Source: Paracrocinitomix sp039939375
GTDB taxonomy: Bacteria > Bacteroidota > Bacteroidia > Flavobacteriales_D > Crocinitomicaceae
DNA: 64,000 bases
Direction of reading: 5' to 3'
Assembly: GCA_039939375.1 (NCBI GenBank)
Contig: JBDVJO010000006.1
Coordinates: 95,128 to 159,127, forward strand
In this document: piece by piece, positions 35,140 through 43,618 of the stretch
Layout: each line of letters starts with the position of its first letter
Position numbering within the stretch: position 1 is the first letter of the stretch
Translations under genes and position numbers: made by a program
The notes under the pieces: generated by a model
Databases searched by the model: none
Seen by the model: the letters and a program-made list of their open reading frames with translations, nothing else
What the model was told of the DNA's origin: nothing

Positions 35140-36795
35140 TTAATCAAAACGGATTGCTTTGATTGGGTCAATTCGTGTTATCAGTAAACTTGGAATCACT
35201 AAAGTAAGTCGGCAAACCACCACTACAAGGATGTTAATCAGTAGGATATGCCATAAATTGAAGTTAACAGGAACTGAATCTAAATAATAGACTTCAGGAT
35301 TCAAACTAATCGCTCCGGTGAAATATTGAATGCTGATTAATCCAATACCTAATATGTTTCCCCAAAGTAATCCTCTGCTCAGCAAAAAGATAGAGTTTAG
35401 CATGAAAATTTTTCTAATTTTTCGATTGGTGGCTCCAATGGCTTTTAAAATTCCAATCATGTTAGACTTATCCAAAATCATCACCAACAAAGAAGTAATC
35501 ATGTTGATTAATGAAACAACTAAAATGAGAATAATGATGATTAGGATGTTGTAATCCAAGAAGTTTAGCCAGGCAAAAATATCTGGGTGCATTTCTGTTA
35601 TTGTCTTCGTTGAGAGTTGTCCCGGAATATTGAAATCAATGATTTCGTCCATATTATCTAACTCATTCCAGTCTTCCAAAATAATTTCAAATCCACCGGC
35701 ATAAAGGTCGTGAGTTCCATTTCCTTGTTTGATTTCGATCGTTCCAAACGGCATTTTAAAGAGTGAGTCAGAAATAAATTCTATTGGGTTTTGCGCAAGG
35801 GTTTCTTCATTACAATCACAAGGTGTAGTTACATTTATTTTAGCCCAGGCGGTATCAGGAACAGAATTAGCGTCTTTACTCATTCCAAAAATCTCCATTT
35901 CATAATCGGCGCTTACTAGCTGAATGTCTTCAGAAAGTTTTCCGTTAAGTAATAAGTAATCTTTTTCATTGAAATAATCACTGTAATTCCATTTGTAACG
36001 ATAAGCTCCAGTTCCGCCTGTGGTCATTCCTTTGAGTACAAAGTTTCCGTCTATGCAGGTGTCTTTGTTAATTGTTAAGAGTGTTTTAACGCCCCAATTA
36101 TTCAGTTTTTGTAGATGCTCAATTTGTGTAAAAATGAATTGCTTATCAAACTCCTCCATCCCTGTATCATAAATCCCACAGACCTGAAATTTTCGTTTCT
36201 TAGGTCCGTTGTCCATAATAAAGAAGGCGTCAATTTGATCGCCCACTTTGTAGCCCATCTTATCGGCAATGTATTTGGAAATCAAAACATCATCATTCTT
36301 GTTTTCATAAGATATGGCGCGCCCTTCTATTAGCTTGTCATTAAAGAATTTCCAATCATAATCTTGGTCAACGCCTTTAAAAAGCACACCTAAAATGTCT
36401 TGGGTTGATGTGGTCGTATCTACTTCAGAATTGTTGAATACAACCGAGTCTTGTTTTGATTGAAGGATAGCAGGTTTGTAAGCAAAAATTTGAATGTGTC
36501 TAACACCTTCTTCCGTTTCTTGAATTGATGGATAGAAATCTTGTTCAATAGGAATAGGACTCGATTCCATTGAGGAGTTGTCAAATAGATTTGTGACCTG
36601 AATATGTGAGCCAAATCCAATCACTTTATCTCTTATTCCTTGTTGAAATCCAGTAACAACAGAAACCGATATAATCATAATGGCAACACCAATGATAATA
36701 CTAGCTAACGAGATGACAACAATGGGCTTAGAAAGTCGACTTTGATTTTTGTCTCCTTTAATTATCTTTCGTGCTATAAAAAATTCGGTATTCAA
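35140..36795 (-). CDS. FtsX-type ABC permease (LolC/LolE family) with extra periplasmic insert
   Basis: A 551-residue permease with the LolC/E layout: one N-terminal helix (about 27-48), a large periplasmic MacB-like domain, then three helices (about 415-540). The family works in lipoprotein release from the inner membrane. The normal size is about 400-410 residues. Here about 125 extra residues (about 237-363) sit in the periplasmic domain, between QKLNNW and GGFEIILEDW. They carry GGTGAYRYKW and a CDCN pair and look like an Ig/SprB-like domain. The start is TTG at 36795 (NTEFFIARK), with a -7 box 17 nt upstream. No ATPase gene is adjacent. Confidence 0.87.
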   Translation of the reverse strand: MNTEFFIARKIIKGDKNQSRLSKPIVVISLASIIIGVAIMIISVSVVTGFQQGIRDKVIGFGSHIQVTNLFDNSSMESSPIPIEQDFYPSIQETEEGVRHIQIFAYKPAILQSKQDSVVFNNSEVDTTTSTQDILGVLFKGVDQDYDWKFFNDKLIEGRAISYENKNDDVLISKYIADKMGYKVGDQIDAFFIMDNGPKKRKFQVCGIYDTGMEEFDKQFIFTQIEHLQKLNNWGVKTLLTINKDTCIDGNFVLKGMTTGGTGAYRYKWNYSDYFNEKDYLLLNGKLSEDIQLVSADYEMEIFGMSKDANSVPDTAWAKINVTTPCDCNEETLAQNPIEFISDSLFKMPFGTIEIKQGNGTHDLYAGGFEIILEDWNELDNMDEIIDFNIPGQLSTKTITEMHPDIFAWLNFLDYNILIIIILILVVSLINMITSLLVMILDKSNMIGILKAIGATNRKIRKIFMLNSIFLLSRGLLWGNILGIGLISIQYFTGAISLNPEVYYLDSVPVNFNLWHILLINILVVVVCRLTLVIPSLLITRIDPIKAIRFD

Positions 36796-36811
36796 TTTGA
36801 TTACTTTTACA

Positions 36812-36819
36812 CAAATGTA
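36812..36819 (-). promoter_or_regulatory. -7 promoter element of the LolC/E-like gene
   Basis: TACATTTG on the minus strand fits TAnnTTTG and lies in the 34-bp gap between divergent genes. It supports the TTG start at 36795. Confidence 0.45.
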
Positions 36820-36829
36820 AGATTAAATA

Positions 36830-38098
36830 ATGATGAAATATACTTCAGTTCTATTGTTGGCAGTAATCCTTTTTAGTTGTGGAAATACCACTACTGAAGA
36901 AGTAACATCCAATGTTCCAAATGAGACGAATGAGGATACAGTGCAAGTTGAGAAACCACTTTACTGTAATGATCAGGTGGTGGTTGGCGCGGCTCGATTC
37001 TCAGAATACCTGCAGAAATTAGAAGGTAAAAAAGTTGGTGTTGTTGGAAATCAGTCATCAATGGTAGGGAAGGTTCATTTGGTAGATACGCTTATTTCTC
37101 AAGGTGTTGAATTAGTGAAGGTTTTTTCTCCTGAACATGGATTTAGGGGTAAAGCAGATGCGGGAGAGCATGTTGACAATGAAGCGGATGGCAAAACTGG
37201 TTTGTCTATCATCTCACTCTACGGGAGCAACAAAAAACCAAAAAAAGAGCAACTTGAAGGGATTGATGTGATTTTGTTTGATATTCAGGATGTAGGTGCA
37301 AGGTTCTATACTTACATTTCAACGCTTCATTATGTATTAGAAGCTGCGGCTGAAAACGGAAAAGAGGTGGTAGTGTTAGATCGTCCAAATCCGAATGGTC
37401 ATTATGTAGATGGGCCGGTTTTAAAAAAGGCGAATAGTTCTTTTGTTGGCATGCATGAGGTTCCGGTGGTTCATGGGATGACAGTAGGAGAGTATGCTCA
37501 GATGTTGAAAGGAGAGCAGTGGTTTGCGCAGGCAGAGCAACTTAATTTGACAGTTATAAGTTGCGAGGGGTGGGATCACAACGAATTTTACGAATTGCCT
37601 ATTGCGCCTTCGCCGAATTTACCAAATATGAAATCTGTTTATTTATATCCGAGTTTATGTTTTTTTGAAGGAACCTTTGTGAGTGTAGGGCGCGGAACTG
37701 ACATTCCGTTTCAATGTGTTGGTCACCCTGATTTTGAAGTGGATGTATTAGAAAGTCTATATTCGTTTACACCTCAACCGAATGGAGGTGCTAAGCACCC
37801 TAAATTAGAAAACGAAACTTGTTACGGATATGATTTGAGTAAGCAAGAAGTGAAGGAGATTAGAGAGAAGAACAAGCTAGATTTGTCAATTTTGATTGAT
37901 TTTTATGCTAAAATTGGAAATGACCCAGCATTCTTCTTGAAAAATAATTTCTTTAATCTCTTGGCAGGTAACACAATTTTAATGGCAGACATCAAAGCAG
38001 GTAAAGGCATTGAGGAAATTGAGCAGAGTTGGAAACAAGAGGTAAATGCGTTTAAGTCAATCCGATCTAAATACTTGTTGTATCCTGACTTTAAATAG
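36830..38098 (+). CDS. DUF1343 / NamZ-like exo-beta-N-acetylmuramidase lipoprotein
   Basis: A 422-residue protein with a lipobox (VILFSCGN, Cys about 17), so a lipoprotein. It has the DUF1343 signatures FSPEHGFRGKADAGEHVD (about 103-120), SLYG, DIQDVGARFYTY and GRGTDIPFQ. This family includes NamZ (GH171), which removes N-acetylmuramic acid from the non-reducing end of peptidoglycan fragments in the periplasm; substrate specificity here is inferred. ATG at 36830 or 36833. Its end is 1 bp from the convergent acyltransferase gene. It could serve cell-wall recycling. Confidence 0.9.
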   Translation: MMKYTSVLLLAVILFSCGNTTTEEVTSNVPNETNEDTVQVEKPLYCNDQVVVGAARFSEYLQKLEGKKVGVVGNQSSMVGKVHLVDTLISQGVELVKVFSPEHGFRGKADAGEHVDNEADGKTGLSIISLYGSNKKPKKEQLEGIDVILFDIQDVGARFYTYISTLHYVLEAAAENGKEVVVLDRPNPNGHYVDGPVLKKANSSFVGMHEVPVVHGMTVGEYAQMLKGEQWFAQAEQLNLTVISCEGWDHNEFYELPIAPSPNLPNMKSVYLYPSLCFFEGTFVSVGRGTDIPFQCVGHPDFEVDVLESLYSFTPQPNGGAKHPKLENETCYGYDLSKQEVKEIREKNKLDLSILIDFYAKIGNDPAFFLKNNFFNLLAGNTILMADIKAGKGIEEIEQSWKQEVNAFKSIRSKYLLYPDFK

Positions 38099-38099
38099 C

Positions 38100-39446
38100 T
38101 TATTGAATCCCCATCTTGTTCATTTGGTCGATTAAGGCTTTTCTTTCAACGGATAATTCAGCTAGTTCTGGAGACTTTGCACGGTAAAGTTTCATAGTTC
38201 TTCTCCATATTCTTCTCCATTCATAAGCCCATACAAATGTGAATGGAACTACCATTAAGAAGTACATTAGCGTGAAGTAGAAATACCCTGTTTCAGAAAT
38301 ATTTAGTTTAATTAAATCCGGCATATACCAGAATAATGGTAAGTACATTAATAGCCATACCAACCCACCGAGTACCATTTTAACACCACTCCAGAAAACA
38401 CGTCTTTTAAAGATTTTTTCAACGAAAGTTTTAACTAAAATGTAGGGTATAATGTTATGGATTACTCCAGCAATGAAAACCGGTAATGTAACAAAAAGAC
38501 CTAAAAATTTCATAAATAAGCTTTTCGTCTTTCCTGCTTTCACGTAGTCGTTTACTTGATTGTCTTGAAGGTTTTTACGCTTTAGTTTCTTAAAATATTC
38601 ATCAGTTTTTTCTTGAAGAGCCAACCATTTTTCATCTTCATCAACTTGTTCTTCGTTAATGCGATTTGCAAGCGCTTGCGTATACCTATAGCGTTGTTCA
38701 ACTGAAAGACTTCTCTCATAGTGATCTTGATTCATTCCTTTTCTAGTAAGGGTAATCAGATTTTCTAAAAAAGCAGACTTCTTTTTGTCTTTCAAATAAG
38801 TAATATTCTTTTGAAGCTCTTCTCCTATATCTTTCGTTAATTGATTGATTGCTTTTGCAGGGTTTTCAAGGTAAAGCTCTTTGTAATCTTGCAGGTGAAT
38901 AAGTTTTCCACAAGAAACCACCATGTCTGATCTAAACTTTGACGGATCAGAATAGTTGACTCCGCAAACTTGAATTTTAATATCTAATTTCCAATCAGAT
39001 GCATCCATGGTTCCAAAACCAATTCTTGCTGCACCTTTTTTCATTGGTTTTAAACTTCTAATAAATACGTCATCCGTATAGCCTTCACCAAATACGATTA
39101 GAGATCTTTTCTTTGCCAGTACCCTTTTGACACCGCTAAAAACTTTTTTATTCTTTTCATAAGTTCCAGCCCCATCTTGTTCAGCTCTATAAATAGGAAC
39201 CATATGACATGCCCAGGTAATTGGTTTTAACCAAACTTTAAAAACATCACTTCGCGTCATAAAGTGAACGATAGGCCACATAGCATTTGAAATTGCTAAA
39301 GGATCTATAAATGCACTCGGATGATTACAAACGAAAATTGTTTGTGCATAAAGTTTTCTTTGCGAGTTGATGATGTTTCTCCTTCTAAAAAAGATACTAA
39401 AAGCATAAGGCAAAGTAATTCGTAAGAATAGGTATACTGGTCTCAT
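38100..39446 (-). CDS. PlsC-family acyltransferase with C-terminal membrane helices
   Basis: A 448-residue enzyme. The acyltransferase motif is CNHPSAFIDP (about 39-48), an H-x5-D form rather than the common H-x4-D, and FGEGYT (about 118-123) replaces FPEGTR. These variants are seen in a Bacteroidota/eukaryotic-like GPAT subfamily. An extra C-terminal region follows, with a charged linker (about 200-310) and about three hydrophobic segments (about 315-410), so it is membrane-bound. It probably acylates glycerol-3-phosphate or lysophosphatidate; the substrate is not settled. A -7 box lies at 39457-39464. The second PlsC (53189-53929) is the classical type. Confidence 0.83.
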   Translation of the reverse strand: MRPVYLFLRITLPYAFSIFFRRRNIINSQRKLYAQTIFVCNHPSAFIDPLAISNAMWPIVHFMTRSDVFKVWLKPITWACHMVPIYRAEQDGAGTYEKNKKVFSGVKRVLAKKRSLIVFGEGYTDDVFIRSLKPMKKGAARIGFGTMDASDWKLDIKIQVCGVNYSDPSKFRSDMVVSCGKLIHLQDYKELYLENPAKAINQLTKDIGEELQKNITYLKDKKKSAFLENLITLTRKGMNQDHYERSLSVEQRYRYTQALANRINEEQVDEDEKWLALQEKTDEYFKKLKRKNLQDNQVNDYVKAGKTKSLFMKFLGLFVTLPVFIAGVIHNIIPYILVKTFVEKIFKRRVFWSGVKMVLGGLVWLLMYLPLFWYMPDLIKLNISETGYFYFTLMYFLMVVPFTFVWAYEWRRIWRRTMKLYRAKSPELAELSVERKALIDQMNKMGIQ

Positions 39447-39456
39447 AATGCGGAGC

Positions 39457-39464
39457 CAAAATTA
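39457..39464 (-). promoter_or_regulatory. -7 promoter element of the PlsC-like gene
   Basis: TAATTTTG on the minus strand matches TAnnTTTG, 10 nt before the ATG at 39446. Confidence 0.45.
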
Positions 39465-39516
39465 GTAATTTCTGTTAAAAAACGTTAAGCCTAAATCCTA
39501 TTCCTTTTGCTTGAAC

Positions 39517-39524
39517 TATTTTTG
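39517..39524 (+). promoter_or_regulatory. -7 promoter element of the histidine kinase gene
   Basis: TATTTTTG on the plus strand fits TAnnTTTG. It lies downstream of the longest open frame start (39507), so the real start is later (TTG at 39543). Confidence 0.45.
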
Positions 39525-39542
39525 AATCTAAGAATCCATCAA

Positions 39543-41153
39543 TTGAACAATAACAGATTTAAAATATTACTTGGGCTAATGTCGCTTGCCTTATTAGGTT
39601 TGTTATTGCTACAATTTTTTTGGATTAAGAATGTCCACGAACAAACGCATCAGCAATTTCAAGAAGATGTTGAAGAGTGTTTAATTCGCTCTGTGTCTGA
39701 TTTGGAGTATGTTGAAGCCATGAATTTAATCAGTCCTGATGATTATAAAAAAGGATTAGAGGGTTCGTATATGGATTTTGTTAAAACCGAATTTGGTGAA
39801 GTTATGTCTGCCAAAGAGGCCATAGTCGTGCGAGACACTATCATCTTCAAGCAAGGAGAGCCCATGCATTTTCTGGTAGTAACTGGGACTACAATCGATA
39901 CCGCCACTGGGTTAAGGGCTGAGCATAAGGTGATCACTAAAAATTTGGGAGAATTTCAACCCGCCAATGTAGAAGGTGCGATTTTGGGAATAGATGACAC
40001 GAACTCTTTTGCAATTCAACTGAACCAGTCTTTTGAGCGGCAAATAATGAATAAAGCAAATCACATCAACGACATGATGATGAAGTTGTTTACCGGAAAC
40101 TTTTTTGACGATATTACCCTTAGAATTAATCCTGTTTTACTTGATTCGATCATTGCTAGAAATTTATTAGCGCTGGATGTTGATACCACCTTTAATTTCA
40201 ATGTTTTGGATAAGTCAGGTAAGCCTGTTGAATTAAAGGCGCAATCTTCACACTATGATGCTAACTTGTTGAATACGGATTACTCATCTTTATTATATCC
40301 TTCAGATATAGTATCAGGTGGTCAAAAACTGGTATTGAATTTTCCTAAAGAGAATTTATTGGTTTGGCAAACCATGTCTGGAACGTTGGTAGGTTCACTT
40401 TTACTAGTGTTAATAGTGGTATTCGCATTTTATTTTGCCGTATCCACCATCTACAAACAAAAGAAGTTGTCTGAAATTAAAAATGACTTTATTTCTAACA
40501 TGACGCACGAATTGAAGACTCCTATATCGACCATCTCATTGGCTTGTGAAGCAGCAAAAGATCCTGATGTTGGAGCAAATGAAGAGGTGATTCAATCCTT
40601 CATCACCATGATTGATCAAGAAAATAAAAGATTAGGTAAGCTCGTAGAAAATGTACTTCAAACAGCCTTGATTGATAAAGGAAAATTGAAGTTGAACCTT
40701 GAAGAGGTGGCAATAAATGTTTTAGTTCGAGATACAATTACAAATTTTCAACTGCGTTATAAAGATAAAGGCGGCGAAATTACCGTTGGAAACCTTGATA
40801 TAATTAGCGCGAGGGTTGATAAAATTCATTTTGGCAATGTATTATTCAATTTGCTCGATAACTCCCTGAAATATTGTGATAAGGCGCCAATGGTGAAGGT
40901 TGATCTTTCTAAAACTAAAAAAGGTTTTGAATTAAAAGTGCAAGACAACGGAATTGGTATCGATAAAGAAAACCAAAAGAAAATATTTGATAAATTATAT
41001 AGAGTGCCTACCGGTAACGTTCATAACGTTAAGGGGTTTGGACTCGGTTTAAGTTACGTAAATGCCATAGTTGAATTACATGGCGGTGAAATAGAAGTGG
41101 AAAGTGAAATAGGAGAGGGGTCAACATTTAAAATCCATTTGAATTATGAGTGA
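39543..41153 (+). CDS. Sensor histidine kinase
   Basis: About 536 residues from TTG at 39543 (NNNRFKILLG). This start is preferred because a promoter -7 box at 39517-39524 lies after the first in-frame TTG (39507). There are two transmembrane helices (about 7-25 and 285-305) and a periplasmic sensor region between them without recognised motifs. The cytosolic part has the H box NMTHELKTPIST (His about 322) and an N box (FNLLDNSLKYCD). G boxes (DNGIGID, GFGLGLSYV) complete the kinase. The response-regulator gene overlaps its end by 8 bp, so the two form a two-component system. The signal sensed is unknown. Confidence 0.93.
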   Translation: MNNNRFKILLGLMSLALLGLLLLQFFWIKNVHEQTHQQFQEDVEECLIRSVSDLEYVEAMNLISPDDYKKGLEGSYMDFVKTEFGEVMSAKEAIVVRDTIIFKQGEPMHFLVVTGTTIDTATGLRAEHKVITKNLGEFQPANVEGAILGIDDTNSFAIQLNQSFERQIMNKANHINDMMMKLFTGNFFDDITLRINPVLLDSIIARNLLALDVDTTFNFNVLDKSGKPVELKAQSSHYDANLLNTDYSSLLYPSDIVSGGQKLVLNFPKENLLVWQTMSGTLVGSLLLVLIVVFAFYFAVSTIYKQKKLSEIKNDFISNMTHELKTPISTISLACEAAKDPDVGANEEVIQSFITMIDQENKRLGKLVENVLQTALIDKGKLKLNLEEVAINVLVRDTITNFQLRYKDKGGEITVGNLDIISARVDKIHFGNVLFNLLDNSLKYCDKAPMVKVDLSKTKKGFELKVQDNGIGIDKENQKKIFDKLYRVPTGNVHNVKGFGLGLSYVNAIVELHGGEIEVESEIGEGSTFKIHLNYE

Positions 41154-41832
41154 AAAAGTAAAAATTTTATTGGCTGAAGATGATACTAATCTTGGAACTC
41201 TTTTATCCAATTACTTAAAAGCTAAAAGTTTTGATGTCACACTCTGTGTAGATGGAGATATCGCTATGAAAAGGTTCAAAGAATCGTTATTTGACTTTAT
41301 CATTTTAGATGTAATGATGCCAGTGAAGGATGGTTTCACGGTAGCAAAGGAAATTCGTCAAGTAGATACTGAAATCCCAATACTGTTTTTAACAGCAAAA
41401 TCAATGAAAGAAGATAAGCTGGCTGGTTTTGATGTTGGTGCAGATGATTATTTGACCAAGCCATTTGCTATGGAGGAGTTGTTGGCTAGGATTAATGCGA
41501 TCTTAAAAAGATCTTATAAAGAAGGAAAGAAAGAAACTTCATTTGATGTGGGGGATGTGAACTATGACTATTTGGCTCAAACCGTAACTATTTCAGGAGA
41601 GTCTAAAAAGTTAACAACCAAAGAGAACGAGCTGTTTTATTTATTGGTGAAGCACAATGGAGAGGTGTTAGATCGGAACGAAGCGTTGAATCATGTTTGG
41701 GGTGATGACAATTACTTTAACGGCAGATCTATGGATGTTTACATCACCAAATTAAGAAAGTATTTATCTGCGTCTAGTAAAGTAGAAATCATAAATGTTC
41801 ACGGAAAAGGCTTCAGACTCCTTTCAAAATAG
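41146..41832 (+). CDS. OmpR-family response regulator
   Basis: A 228-residue protein. The receiver domain (1-120) has the phospho-acceptor Asp55 (FIILDVMMPVKDG), the acidic pair at 11-13 and the conserved Lys (TKPF, about 105). The C-terminal winged-helix DNA-binding domain (about 130-228; TTKENELFYLLVKH, VYITKLRKYL) is of OmpR/PhoB type. It is phosphorylated by the kinase encoded upstream (8-bp overlap) and should act as transcription factor. Regulon unknown. Normal length and intact. Confidence 0.96.
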   Translation: MSEKVKILLAEDDTNLGTLLSNYLKAKSFDVTLCVDGDIAMKRFKESLFDFIILDVMMPVKDGFTVAKEIRQVDTEIPILFLTAKSMKEDKLAGFDVGADDYLTKPFAMEELLARINAILKRSYKEGKKETSFDVGDVNYDYLAQTVTISGESKKLTTKENELFYLLVKHNGEVLDRNEALNHVWGDDNYFNGRSMDVYITKLRKYLSASSKVEIINVHGKGFRLLSK

Positions 41833-41855
41833 AACAATTATCTAGAGATTCCTGT

Positions 41856-41863
41856 TAATTTTG
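41856..41863 (+). promoter_or_regulatory. -7 promoter element of menD
   Basis: TAATTTTG on the plus strand ends only 4 nt before the menD ATG (41868), which implies a leaderless mRNA. Confidence 0.5.
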
Positions 41864-41867
41864 CAGC

Positions 41868-43559
41868 ATGCTGACAACGAATAAAAAGCATATTGCCTTA
41901 TTAGCTGATTACTGCGCTCAACATGGACCAAGAAAAATTGTGATTTCTCCTGGTTCTAGAAACGCTCCGTTAATTACAGCTTTTGAATCGCATCCTCAAA
42001 TTGAAACTTTTTTAATTCATGATGAGCGTGTGGCAGCATTCGTAGCTTTAGGAATGGCCGAAGAATTAGGCGAGCCTGTAGGGGTAACCTGCACCTCTGG
42101 TTCTGCACTGTTAAATTATTCGCCGGCTATCGTAGAGGCCTATTATCGCCAGATTCCATTAATGATTTTTTCTGCTGATAGACCTTTAGAACTAATAGAT
42201 CAAGGAGACGGACAAACAATCCGTCAAGAAAATGTTTATCGTAATTTTATAAAAGGAAGCTTTCAGTTGCCAAATCATGATGCTCAAGATCAATTTAAAA
42301 AGGTGAACGAATTGTTGTTCCAATCATTTGCTTTGGCCAACCAGTCACCAAAAGGTCCGGTACATTTTAATATTCCGCTTGCTGAGCCTTTGTATGAATT
42401 AGATAATTGGAGCATATCGCAACCAGAGATCAAAGAAAGCTCGACTAATGATAATTTTGAGCTTTCTTCAGGTTTAGCTGAGATTTGGAAGTCCACTGAA
42501 AAAAAGTTGATTTTAATAGGTCAGGGACCTTTAAAACCTGGTTTAGCTAAACAAATTGAATTGTTGGCTGAAGACCCGAGCGTGGCTATTTTAGTTGAAA
42601 ACACTTCTAATATTCAGCATTTTTCAAAAATTGTTCATTGCATTGATCGAACGCTAGAAACAATAGGTAGTAATGAAGTTGAGAACTTTGTGCCAGAACT
42701 GTTAGTGACATTTGGTGGAGCTATTATTTCAAAAAGAATAAAATCTTTCTTCAGAAACAACAAGCCAAAACATAATTGGAGAGTTGGCGTTTATACCATT
42801 CAAGAAGATACTTTTCAGTCTTTGACGGAAGTCATTTCTGTAAGTCCCGTATCGTTTTTAGTCGGAATCAATAAACTTGAAGTGAGTGCTATTTCAAATT
42901 TTGGAGCAAAATGGAAACAAAAAGATTTTTTAGCACAAGACGTTCATGAGCAATTTGTAGAAACTGCTGATTTTTCTGATTTAAAGGCCTTTGATCTAAT
43001 CTTGGACGCCCTTCCAGAATCGGCTAATTTGCACATGGGAAATAGCTCTGTTGTGCGTTATTGTCAGTTGTTTAATCCTATCAAATCGATTCAATATTAC
43101 GCCAATAGGGGAGTTTCAGGAATTGATGGTTCTAGCAGCACTGCGATAGGCGTGTCAATGGTAAGTCCTTCTAAATTGAATTTGATTATATCAGGTGATA
43201 TCTCATTTTTTTATGATTCAAATGCCTTTTGGAATGATTATTTGAATCCAAATTTGAGAATAATTGTCATAAAAAATGGTGGAGGTGGAATCTTCCAAAT
43301 TATTGATGGACCTTTAAATTCTCCATATTCTGAAACCTTCTTTGCCCCATTTGATGCAAAAATAAAAGGTATTTGTGATGCGTATGGATTAGAATTTTTA
43401 GAAGTGAACTCTGCAGAAGACTTGTTTAATTCTTTTAAATCATTTTACACCATCAGTTCAACTAATCGACCGAAGTTAATGGTCGTCAATACTTCAAATC
43501 AAAATAATGCCCCAATTTTGAGAAGTTACTTTGACTCTCTTAAATCGTTAAAGAACTAG
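41868..43559 (+). CDS. menD: 2-succinyl-5-enolpyruvyl-6-hydroxy-3-cyclohexene-1-carboxylate synthase
   Basis: A 563-residue ThDP-dependent enzyme of menaquinone synthesis; it condenses isochorismate with 2-oxoglutarate-derived succinic semialdehyde-ThDP. The N-terminal domain carries VISPGSRNAPL, DERVAAFVALG and VTCTSGSALLNY. The C-terminal ThDP motif is GDISFFYDSNAFW, with the IIVIKNGGGGIF stretch. The menaquinone pathway fits a respiring Bacteroidota. It has its own promoter -7 box, 4 nt before the ATG. No other men gene is visible nearby. Confidence 0.97.
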   Translation: MLTTNKKHIALLADYCAQHGPRKIVISPGSRNAPLITAFESHPQIETFLIHDERVAAFVALGMAEELGEPVGVTCTSGSALLNYSPAIVEAYYRQIPLMIFSADRPLELIDQGDGQTIRQENVYRNFIKGSFQLPNHDAQDQFKKVNELLFQSFALANQSPKGPVHFNIPLAEPLYELDNWSISQPEIKESSTNDNFELSSGLAEIWKSTEKKLILIGQGPLKPGLAKQIELLAEDPSVAILVENTSNIQHFSKIVHCIDRTLETIGSNEVENFVPELLVTFGGAIISKRIKSFFRNNKPKHNWRVGVYTIQEDTFQSLTEVISVSPVSFLVGINKLEVSAISNFGAKWKQKDFLAQDVHEQFVETADFSDLKAFDLILDALPESANLHMGNSSVVRYCQLFNPIKSIQYYANRGVSGIDGSSSTAIGVSMVSPSKLNLIISGDISFFYDSNAFWNDYLNPNLRIIVIKNGGGGIFQIIDGPLNSPYSETFFAPFDAKIKGICDAYGLEFLEVNSAEDLFNSFKSFYTISSTNRPKLMVVNTSNQNNAPILRSYFDSLKSLKN

Positions 43560-43618
43560 AGAACCCAACCTTTTTCCGTAACTTGCGTTTACTCAGGTAC
43601 TCAAAAAACCTATTTATC

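Noticed and set aside
43583..43618. Longer N-terminus for the first lectin gene
   Set aside because: The extra 12 residues precede a complete signal peptide starting at 43619.
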